Assembly (NCBI GenBank): GCA_002713555.1
Contig: PATG01000084.1
Span: forward strand, 7,250 to 17,954
Origin: Planctomycetaceae bacterium
GTDB lineage: Bacteria; Planctomycetota; Planctomycetia; Pirellulales; Lacipirellulaceae
DNA length: 10,705 nt
Reading direction: 5' to 3'
The stretch's first letter is position 1; each line of letters starts with the position of its first letter. Under the pieces are notes generated by a model. It was given only the letters and a program-made list of their open reading frames with translations, did not search any database and was not told where the DNA came from. The translations under genes were made by a program, and so were the position numbers. Shown piece by piece: positions 1 to 6,703 of the stretch.

Positions 1-524
1 ATTTTTTCCAGGAAGATGTCCTCTCCTGATAGTGAACAGACGATTGGTGGTCCGCATCGTTCAGTAATCTTACGTGCCAGTCCTAACATCATTGAATTGG
101 ATAGATGGACTATATCGGGTTGCACCTCATTAATAAGCCAATCGACTAATCTATCAAGTTCTTTACGTTGATTCCCAAGCTCTCCCTGAAGCATCGATAC
201 CGTCATGCCACCTAATTTTTCTGGGTCCACACTCGCGCCTTGCCCAGCCAATAACCGTAGCAGAGCAGGATGGTCCCAAATCCTGTCTAACCAAGCTGGT
301 GTATATCGAAAAAGTCGAATTTTCTGCTGCAAGTAAGCATTGATGCCCCCAATAAATACGCGCCGCTGGCTGACGTCTCTTTCGTCAGTACGAATGGGCG
401 TATAAATCGGTACGAGCACGACATCTTCGCCAAGTTGGATCAAAGCTGCTGCCAAAGTGTTGTCATGCAAACAGCTCCCGCAGTACATGCCTGCGGAACC
501 AGCGGCGAGATAAGCAATTTTCAC
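1..524 (-). CDS. Glycosyltransferase family 4, N-terminal part (cut by window edge)
   Basis: The first 174 residues of a GT-B glycosyltransferase are visible; the C-terminal half, with the nucleotide-sugar site, lies outside the window. The protein begins MKIAYLAAGSAGMYCGSCLHD, the glycine-rich first strand and loop of GT4/glycogen-synthase-like enzymes. It continues with DNTLAAALIQLGEDV, then a VVLVPIYTP strand, and near residue 146 PDIVHLSNSMMLG, the usual second Rossmann-type strand. Such enzymes transfer a sugar from a nucleotide donor to a lipid, polysaccharide or protein acceptor at the cytoplasmic face. The start is GTG at 524, immediately preceded by an in-frame TAA, so no longer start is possible. 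The next ATG (codon 13) would remove the conserved motif. No clear Shine-Dalgarno is seen. It lies 70 bases downstream of the symporter on the same strand. Family assignment is firm; acceptor and donor are unknown. Confidence 0.85.
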   Translation of the reverse strand, partial: MKIAYLAAGSAGMYCGSCLHDNTLAAALIQLGEDVVLVPIYTPIRTDERDVSQRRVFIGGINAYLQQKIRLFRYTPAWLDRIWDHPALLRLLAGQGASVDPEKLGGMTVSMLQGELGNQRKELDRLVDWLINEVQPDIVHLSNSMMLGLARKITERCGPPIVCSLSGEDIFLEK

Positions 525-594
525 TTAATAGAATGCCGAATAAGGAAGCGGACGAAACAACCACTAAGATATATTCACAGTATAAAATAACTGT

Positions 595-2160
595 TTAGTC
601 TGCAAAAAACTTTTGCAACGTTTTTTTGTGCGGTGGTCGGGTGACTAGCGAAACTGCGATCATTGCCACTAGTGACGCGATAAAGATTGCTACCACAGGC
701 ATAACTTCATAGCCAGCTATGTCAATGGTGTAGGTTCGGTTCTTGCCGTACTCCGCCTCACGAAATAAGAAGAGCCAGGTTGCAATGGTAGCCAACACTC
801 CCGCATACGCACCCCATTTTGTCAAATTCCGCCAATAGACAGCAGCAAATACGAGCGGAAACAAACTTGCAAATCCACTAAAGCACCAGATCCCTAGAGT
901 AAAGATACTCTTGGGAGGTGATAGACTGAACATATAGGTGACTGCGACGACTGCCATGATAAAACCACGCGTAATCCAAACTTGCTGCTTATCACTAAAG
1001 CGGTCCTTACCGGCATAATGTGTAACAATATCTGTGGAGAACATCGTACCGATACATAAGAACTGGCTATCAAGCGATGACATGACAGCAGCTAAAATAC
1101 CTGCAGTTAAGAAGCCTCCCAGTACGGCTCCTGCCTTGGCTTTCACAAGAAATGGTAGTATGCGATTCGGGTTTTGCATTATGGGTGGCGGAACCGTCAC
1201 TAAATCGGTAGTTGCCCAGACACCAATAAGTACGCAAGGCACCCAAACAATCATGATAAATATCGGATGGGCAACCACAGGTAACTTAAAACTGTTAGCA
1301 TTTTTCGCGGTCAGCCAATGTTGAAAAAGATGTGGAAACATTCCCACCGAAAATGGCACCAATAAATAAGTAAGAAACTTGGTTTTTGACATTTCCATTC
1401 GCGTTGCTTTTTCTGGGGGAATTGCCTCGCCCAGTTTTCGCAGATTGTCGAAAAGCGACTCTTCACCACCTAGTCGGCTGGCGATGACACAAAAGGTTAC
1501 GATCCCCAAAACCATAAAGACAATCGTCTGAAAAGCATTGGCCCAAGCAGTACCACGCATTCCACCAAAGAACACATAGCAAAGTACAACACCACATATT
1601 AACAACGCACCAATTTCCCGTGGCACTCCGCCTTTGGTATTTGCAAAAAACTCTGGAAAAGCTCCAGGGGAAGGAACACCACCCGCCACAGCCGGAGGAC
1701 CAGCGGCAGTCATCGTTTCTACAACTCCGCCAGCTGCATACACACCAAGCAATAGATAGGGAATGACAAGACCTACCAGAATAGGAAAGAGCAACAGACC
1801 GATCCTGTCACTCTCCAGCCGATCCCGAAAAAACTGGATTTGTGTCGTGTATCCATATTTTTTTCCCCAAGACCACAGCTTGATACCGATCACAAAAAAA
1901 CAAAGTGAATGAATAATTCCACTTGATGAAGCCAACATCCCATAGACACCAATGCCTTCTTTAAAAGCTTCGCCCGATGAACCAACCAGGGCAAATGCAG
2001 TCATGGTGGTCCCAAATATGGACATCAATAGCAGGAATGGTCCAATTGAGTGGCTAGCAAGTTGGTAGTCGCTTTTCGTTCCGGTAAACAGACGGCTGGC
2101 AAAAAATCCGAGTCCTAAGAGCAAACCCAGATAAGCCAGGATGATCCAAAATTGAATCAT
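595..2160 (-). CDS. Sodium:solute symporter (SSS family)
   Basis: A 521-residue integral membrane protein of the usual SSS length, with about 13 hydrophobic segments starting at residues 3-20. It would use the sodium gradient to import a small solute across the inner membrane. Family signatures are GGMRGTAWANAFQ at 199-211 and AAVMSSLDSQ at 357-366; the paired serines 361-362 are where the family's Na2-site serine/threonine lies. The substrate cannot be read from sequence. The start is ATG at 2160, not the upstream in-frame ATG at 2187: a strong GGAGGAGA ribosome binding site sits just before it. This ATG overlaps the TGA of the DUF3311 gene (ATGA, 4 bases), which implies translational coupling. 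A small membrane partner encoded directly upstream of an SSS transporter recalls the YhdT-PanF arrangement, though DUF3311 is a different family. A five-base-pair inverted repeat follows the stop, too weak to call a terminator. Confidence 0.93.
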   Translation of the reverse strand: MIQFWIILAYLGLLLGLGFFASRLFTGTKSDYQLASHSIGPFLLLMSIFGTTMTAFALVGSSGEAFKEGIGVYGMLASSSGIIHSLCFFVIGIKLWSWGKKYGYTTQIQFFRDRLESDRIGLLLFPILVGLVIPYLLLGVYAAGGVVETMTAAGPPAVAGGVPSPGAFPEFFANTKGGVPREIGALLICGVVLCYVFFGGMRGTAWANAFQTIVFMVLGIVTFCVIASRLGGEESLFDNLRKLGEAIPPEKATRMEMSKTKFLTYLLVPFSVGMFPHLFQHWLTAKNANSFKLPVVAHPIFIMIVWVPCVLIGVWATTDLVTVPPPIMQNPNRILPFLVKAKAGAVLGGFLTAGILAAVMSSLDSQFLCIGTMFSTDIVTHYAGKDRFSDKQQVWITRGFIMAVVAVTYMFSLSPPKSIFTLGIWCFSGFASLFPLVFAAVYWRNLTKWGAYAGVLATIATWLFLFREAEYGKNRTYTIDIAGYEVMPVVAIFIASLVAMIAVSLVTRPPHKKTLQKFFAD

Positions 2161-2405
2161 TGTCTCTCCTCCGCAGTTGGCGAACAAACGTCACCCGTTA
2201 ACTCTGCGGATTCTTGTACTATCTCGACGGGCCAAAAAAACTTTACTGCCAGCCACCAGACGACCCCTGCAGCAAGAGAGATACCCGCATGGTAAAACAA
2301 CCCCAGTGGCATAAAACCTAAGACCCTCTGGTCGTTCGTCCAAAGCCAATTGTCTTGATGCAAAACTAGCAGCAGCAAAACTAATACAATGAGGGGTCGT
2401 GGCAT
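2157..2405 (-). CDS. DUF3311 small membrane protein, symporter partner
   Basis: An 82-residue protein with two predicted membrane helices (about residues 4-15 and 33-58) separated by the DUF3311-like segment LHQDNWLWTNDQRVLGFMPL, and a short polar tail. DUF3311 proteins typically precede sodium:solute symporters and are presumed small accessory subunits; their biochemical role is not established. I chose ATG 2405 (MPRPLIVLVLL) because the family starts directly at the first helix. A longer frame reaches ATG 2492 but adds a serine-rich stretch of 29 residues with no membrane character. Neither start has a clear Shine-Dalgarno, so the start is less certain than the identity. Its stop overlaps the symporter's start by 4 bases. 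Confidence 0.8.
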   Translation of the reverse strand: MPRPLIVLVLLLLVLHQDNWLWTNDQRVLGFMPLGLFYHAGISLAAGVVWWLAVKFFWPVEIVQESAELTGDVCSPTAEERQ

Positions 2406-2674
2406 GTATTCGCGTAGTATGGGTGGGTATGTAAGGAGAGAGCTTAAGCTGCTGCTTGAATGGGAACGAGCCTGCCTCAGCTCGTGTATCACTATTCTTA
2501 TATCAACTTATATTCGCTATCAGGTCCGCGTATTTGTAGCCGCAGAGGCAATCCCAATTCTGCCTAAATGGGACAGTAAGTGAACCGCTTCGTGACGAAA
2601 CGGATGCATCTCCATGCGGACGGTCTCATTCTACACCGTTGGCCATGATTTCTGAAGTCACTACTCTACGGATA
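2406..2674. other. Intergenic gap between terpenoid-type genes and transporter pair
   Basis: This 269-base stretch separates the flavoenzyme stop (TAG at 2675-2677) from the DUF3311 start. It holds a strong hairpin at 2585-2603, a small GCAT/ATGC inverted repeat near 2606-2618, and on the minus strand a GAGC/GCTC inverted repeat near 2467-2484. I see no convincing gene or tRNA. The size of the gap compared with the 46-81 base gaps upstream suggests that the transporter pair has its own promoter, but no clear -35/-10 pair stands out. Confidence 0.5.
2585..2603 (-). terminator. Hairpin downstream of the flavoenzyme gene, possible weak terminator
   Basis: Read on the minus strand, CCGTTTCG-TCA-CGAAGCGG forms an eight-pair stem with one G-U wobble and a three-base loop, about 72 bases after the flavoenzyme stop. 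It is followed by TTCACTT rather than a U-run, so it is not a canonical intrinsic terminator. It could instead protect the 3' end of the upstream transcript. Confidence 0.3.
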
Positions 2675-3913
2675 CTATGCTCCCCTTTTCGCAGCAAGCC
2701 ACGGTTCCAAATCTTGGAAAATATCCTGCGTGGGTCCATCAAATATCCTGCCGATCAAGAGATCCACAAGCTCATTGTGGTGTTGAGGATATTCTTCGAG
2801 AAACTTGCCAACTCGAAATTCGCCAGAGTAAAAAGCATAGACCAATTTGCGAATGCGTCCGGTTTGATGTGTAAAATTGGGAATCCAACTCCCCAATGTC
2901 CTGGCAGAAACATCACCGCACTGTAGACCAGCGATCACACAGTCGGCAGCTAATTGGGAAGATTTTAAAGCGAAATACACGCCCGAAGAATAGATGGGGT
3001 CGATAAAGCCCCATGCATCGCCTGTAAGCACCCACCCATCACCCGCAGAACGCTCGGTTGTATAAGAGAATTCTTTGGCGACCTGGATTTCACCTGCAGG
3101 CTGTGCCTTGGCCAACCAGTTTTGGAGCGTTGCGCATCGTTTCTGCTCTTCCGCAAATACCTTTGCTGGAATGCCCCGACCCTTAAGCAGATAGTCGCAA
3201 TCGCCCACCACGCCAACGCTGACAATATTTTCGGATTGAGGAATGTACCAGAACCATGAATTCTTACTCACAGTGTGTAGGATGGTCGTTTTGACACCGC
3301 CTCCCTCTTCATCTCGCGTTGCATTGCGAAAATAACTCCAGATAGCCGCCTTGCGAAGGTCCGGGTTCAACCTTCGCAAACCAAGTTTTGATGCAATGAA
3401 TGTCTGTTGGCCAGTCGCATCGATAACAACATTGGCTTGAACATCAAGCATCTTACCGTCTGCAGATTGCAGCTGGACTCCCGTGGCTCGATCGTCTTGC
3501 AAAAAAACATCCAAGACACGGGTATTCTCACAACAAACGGCTCCTTTGGAGCTTGCATTGTCAAACAGCATCTTATCAAACTCTGCACGATTGACATGCC
3601 AGGTTTGGCTACTCTCGCGATCGTCGTGGGAACGAAAAAAAAACGGGGCCGATTCTTTTCCTGTCGAGTTGACAAATTGAACGCCAACCTTCTTGGGATA
3701 GGAGCTATTGCGAAGCTGATCAAGAACCCCCAGTCGCTCAAAAACCCAATAGGTTTCGGGCATCAGTGACTCACCCACATGAGGCCGAGGATGCTTATGG
3801 CGTTCAATCAAAAGCGTTTTAATACCAGACTCAGCTACTAATGCAGCTGCAGTGGACCCTGCCGGGCCACCTCCCATTACCACGCAGTCGTATTGTGTAT
3901 CTATTGAATTCAA
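2675..3913 (-). CDS. FAD-dependent oxidoreductase, flavin-halogenase / geranylgeranyl-reductase type
   Basis: 412 residues, a typical length for the single-component FAD superfamily that includes flavin-dependent halogenases (PF04820-like) and geranylgeranyl reductases. The dinucleotide motif GGGPAGST lies at 14-21, ERHKHPRPHVGES at 37-49 matches the ER-x-x-x-PR-x-HVGES signature, and GDAWGFIDPIYSSGV at 298-312 is the second FAD motif. WFWYIP at 220-225 fits the W-x-W-x-IP motif held to mark flavin halogenases. Lysines 74-75 sit roughly where halogenases carry their catalytic lysine, but this alignment is uncertain. The reaction could be halogenation, hydroxylation or double-bond reduction; sequence alone does not decide. 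The only usable start is TTG at 3913: an in-frame TGA lies upstream with no ATG or GTG between, and a later start would break the FAD strand. It follows the UbiC-like gene by 46 bases. A T9 run codes for F91-F93. Confidence 0.85.
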   Translation of the reverse strand: MNSIDTQYDCVVMGGGPAGSTAAALVAESGIKTLLIERHKHPRPHVGESLMPETYWVFERLGVLDQLRNSSYPKKVGVQFVNSTGKESAPFFFRSHDDRESSQTWHVNRAEFDKMLFDNASSKGAVCCENTRVLDVFLQDDRATGVQLQSADGKMLDVQANVVIDATGQQTFIASKLGLRRLNPDLRKAAIWSYFRNATRDEEGGGVKTTILHTVSKNSWFWYIPQSENIVSVGVVGDCDYLLKGRGIPAKVFAEEQKRCATLQNWLAKAQPAGEIQVAKEFSYTTERSAGDGWVLTGDAWGFIDPIYSSGVYFALKSSQLAADCVIAGLQCGDVSARTLGSWIPNFTHQTGRIRKLVYAFYSGEFRVGKFLEEYPQHHNELVDLLIGRIFDGPTQDIFQDLEPWLAAKRGA

Positions 3914-3959
3914 AAGAATATACTGACTCTGGAAATATTTACCTTGATTAGTATCCGTG

Positions 3960-4484
3960 TTATGCCGTCACAATTTCCAGCAATTCAACCGCCGGTTTAT
4001 CTGCCACCAGTATTCTAGCAGTACGTCCATAGATGGCACCCTCTTTTTCGTATTGCAAGTACAACCGCAATTCGGGACTTGGATTTATCTTCCAGAGTTG
4101 GCAAAGTTCAACCGTGCGCATCAAATGATGGCGAATCATGATTCGCCCTAAGGGCAGTGCCTGCGATTGAATCTCTAACTTCACAATTTCGGGAAGATCC
4201 TTCAAATCGACCCGCATGATACCAAACTGGACAGGATGATTGTCACGCTGCAGTTTTAAAACTATCTTACGCGTGTACATGCTACCTTGGTACTTTTCGT
4301 CCAAAACACGGACATCGACTAAGCTATTGTGCCAGGCTTCAACCGTGACAGTCATGTGATCGTCATGCGCCAGTAGCGACTGGTAGGCTTCTGGCAATTC
4401 AGTTACTTCGATAGCTTTGAAGCTTCCTAGTTGATCGAGTGAAGGAAAAAAATGCCCGACTAAAGAAGAAAGAATATTCGGCAT
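3960..4484 (-). CDS. Chorismate lyase-like protein (UbiC/DUF98 fold)
   Basis: 174 residues, close to the size of UbiC (about 165). UbiC converts chorismate to 4-hydroxybenzoate and pyruvate. Comparing by eye with E. coli UbiC from memory, the stretch from G88 to P111-L112-G113 has the same 23-residue spacing as UbiC's GRTVV-to-PLG stretch. R72 (YTRKIVL) matches the product-binding arginine in UbiC's WLREILL. The C-terminal IYGRTAR...DKPAVELLEIV matches UbiC's LWGRRSR...GKPLLLTELF. The expected catalytic glutamate is offset by one residue (E170), so enzyme activity is uncertain; related DUF98 proteins may only bind aromatic acids. The start ATG 4484 has no clear Shine-Dalgarno. The gene lies 71 bases after the prenyl synthase and 46 before the flavoenzyme, which suggests a shared pathway. 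Fold assignment is fairly secure, function is not. Confidence 0.7.
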   Translation of the reverse strand: MPNILSSLVGHFFPSLDQLGSFKAIEVTELPEAYQSLLAHDDHMTVTVEAWHNSLVDVRVLDEKYQGSMYTRKIVLKLQRDNHPVQFGIMRVDLKDLPEIVKLEIQSQALPLGRIMIRHHLMRTVELCQLWKINPSPELRLYLQYEKEGAIYGRTARILVADKPAVELLEIVTA

Positions 4485-4555
4485 GGCCAGGAAATCGGCT
4501 TCATGGGGGGAGGGATGGTACCGTAATATTTTACTGTCTTCGAATCATCTTACTC

Positions 4556-6622
4556 TTACGACTCGAGACTCTCAACTTGCACCGTATCAGGCTCCGTCTC
4601 AGGAATCGTAGGAATGACTACCTCAAGCTCGCCTGCAGCAGGTCGATCGAGGACTGTATCAATCAGGTAATACAGCAAACGGCGGAGACTATCGGGCTGG
4701 ATCTCATCGACAATCCGCTCAGCCCTTTCTTGATACTTATCCACCAACTGGTTTGCTTTCTCGAACACACCTGCATCCCGATAGAGTTGCCCAACACGCA
4801 CAACGCGTTTAGCAGGATCTGAGTCGGAACTGATTAACTGCATCAATTCTTCACGGCCCGATGGAGGAAGCGACTCCAGCGCTAGAGCCCAGAGTAGCGT
4901 GGGTCGTCCACCCAAGGTATCGAGTCCTGCCGACATCTTGTTATCCTGATCGCCCTGCCAGTCTTTCAAATCGTTCAGAATTTGAAATGCGACACCCAAG
5001 TGCTTGGCAAACTGTTTGAGGGGCGCTTCGATCGCACCGACTGGTGCCGCACAGCGCAATCCACAAAGCAAAGCTGCTTCGAAAGCAGGAGCCGTTTTCA
5101 GGGCATAAATTTTGAGTGCATCGAGCGGGGCTAGCTGCTTGTCCAAGGCGTCACGCCACATCAACTCAGCCCCTTGACCTTCACTTAGTCGCAAATGTGC
5201 CGAAGCAAGTTGATCAAGGATTTCACCTGCTACATCTGGGCCCAGGGTTGCCATATCACGGCTCACGAGCCGATACCCCAGGCCAATCATATAGTCGCCA
5301 ACATTGATCGCTGTTGGGAGCCCATAGGCACGGTGCAAAGCGGGAACTCCGTAGCGAAAATCATCATTGTCCTCGATATCGTCATGTACTAGTGAGGCTT
5401 TATGAAAAGTTTCGATCGAAAGTGCAACACGTTTGACAGCATCTGGTACTTGCTTTAGATGTTTTTCACCGTCGGCACCGGCGCCTTGACCACCCTGCAT
5501 AGCATCGTAAGCAGCTAAAGTAATGAACGGCCTTGAGTATTTGCCGCCCTGCGCAATGAATTCTCGCGCAATCGACTCCGTCGCAGCGATTGGGTCTTTA
5601 TGCTTTGATCGGCGAACAGAATTCGTTTGTACATCTTCTGCGGACGATAATATCTCTCCTTGATTCGACAGAGAGCCTGTCCCGTTTTTGTCCTGCTCCA
5701 CTTCGTTGCTGTTCGTTCTCAAACGTGGAATGAGTCGGTTAAGCTCCTCAGGCTCAAACAATTGGCGAGCAGATCGCAGCAGGTGTAAATAAGTTGGTGT
5801 ATGCGCAATTGGCTCTTGTTGCCGCACATGAATCATCTCTTGCACCCAGTCTTCATCGACGGACGTATTTCGACAATCACTCGAGAGGAGGGGAACAGCC
5901 ATCGAAGGCACACCGGCCAGCAACACTTTGTCGATTGCTTTTTCTAATACGTTCAAGCATGCAACTCCGACAATCGCATCAACATAACCGCTGATGATAA
6001 TCTTCATCACGATCGGCGATCCCTCAGCCACCAACACTTTGTAACCCATATCTTCAGCTTGGGTCCGAAAGTCAGCAATACTGCAAGCTCCACATTGCTT
6101 ACAATCCAAGCCGAACTGATCGTAATCCGCTGGACAACCTTCTGCATGTTTGAGGCAATGTGGCAGAAGAAGTAGACGTCGGTGAGGCGGCACGGCAGCA
6201 ACCTGCTCACGCCAGAATTCCGATGAAAGCATCACCATGATCCAGCCTAGATAACCTTCTGGCTGCCCATGCTTAATAAGCAATTCTCGGGCAATGGCTT
6301 CCAACTCATCCTTCGACAAGTGGCAGCCACGATCCATCTGCAAAACGGTTTGCTGGCAAAGCCGTCGTAATTGCTCGCGGCTATCACGCGTAGGGGGGAC
6401 ATCCTTGAGATGAGCCGTACGTCGACGTCCCCCATGTCGTGACTCCTTGTTGCGTTGGCCTCCCTTATGCCGACTGTCTTTACTCAGGCCATTCTCATTA
6501 CGCATTGCCTCGTGAGAAGCCGATCCCACTCCTTTGGCATTCTGTGAGGAGCGATCTCCCTCACTTTTCGGAATCTTGCCATCCAGGGCACTCTTTGAAG
6601 TTTCAGTTTGAATGCTCGTCAC
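4556..6622 (-). CDS. DUF116 - polyprenyl diphosphate synthase fusion protein
   Basis: 688 residues, about twice the length of an ordinary prenyl synthase. Residues 1-80 are hydrophilic, rich in K/R/S/G, and probably disordered. Residues about 85-290 are a DUF116 domain: RRLLLLPHCLKHAEGC, then GLDCKQCGACSI with C174-x2-C177-x2-C180, C156 and C163 nearby, and VDAIVGVAC (C222), a likely metal or Fe-S site. After a polar linker (about 300-342) comes a trans-isoprenyl diphosphate synthase that condenses allylic diphosphates with isopentenyl diphosphate: GGKYSRP at 359-365, first aspartate motif DDIED at 414-418, second motif NDLKD at 550-554 with N in place of the first D. A409/S410 before the first motif are small, favouring products of C20 or longer. 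The start is GTG 6622, preceded by AGGAG at 6-base spacing. It lies 81 bases after the cyclase gene. What the DUF116 part does is unknown. Confidence 0.88.
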   Translation of the reverse strand: MTSIQTETSKSALDGKIPKSEGDRSSQNAKGVGSASHEAMRNENGLSKDSRHKGGQRNKESRHGGRRRTAHLKDVPPTRDSREQLRRLCQQTVLQMDRGCHLSKDELEAIARELLIKHGQPEGYLGWIMVMLSSEFWREQVAAVPPHRRLLLLPHCLKHAEGCPADYDQFGLDCKQCGACSIADFRTQAEDMGYKVLVAEGSPIVMKIIISGYVDAIVGVACLNVLEKAIDKVLLAGVPSMAVPLLSSDCRNTSVDEDWVQEMIHVRQQEPIAHTPTYLHLLRSARQLFEPEELNRLIPRLRTNSNEVEQDKNGTGSLSNQGEILSSAEDVQTNSVRRSKHKDPIAATESIAREFIAQGGKYSRPFITLAAYDAMQGGQGAGADGEKHLKQVPDAVKRVALSIETFHKASLVHDDIEDNDDFRYGVPALHRAYGLPTAINVGDYMIGLGYRLVSRDMATLGPDVAGEILDQLASAHLRLSEGQGAELMWRDALDKQLAPLDALKIYALKTAPAFEAALLCGLRCAAPVGAIEAPLKQFAKHLGVAFQILNDLKDWQGDQDNKMSAGLDTLGGRPTLLWALALESLPPSGREELMQLISSDSDPAKRVVRVGQLYRDAGVFEKANQLVDKYQERAERIVDEIQPDSLRRLLYYLIDTVLDRPAAGELEVVIPTIPETEPDTVQVESLES

Positions 6623-6703
6623 GTGCTGCTCCTCGCCACCTTGTCAATCTACTCCATCATCATCTACTCCGTCGCCTCTATTCCATTGTAGAGCGGAGTC
6701 GGT

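Noticed and set aside
525..594. Promoter for the glycosyltransferase (TATACT with an upstream TTGCAG)
   Set aside because: The 15-base spacing and weak -35 element give no better than chance support; the 70-base gap also fits read-through from the symporter.
2389..2583. 64-codon plus-strand frame overlapping the DUF3311 start
   Set aside because: It overlaps the better-supported minus-strand gene, has no homology I recognise and ends in intergenic sequence.
6636..6672. Short direct repeat ATCTACTCC twice in the cyclase-synthase gap
   Set aside because: Two nine-base copies in low-complexity sequence are too short to call a functional repeat.
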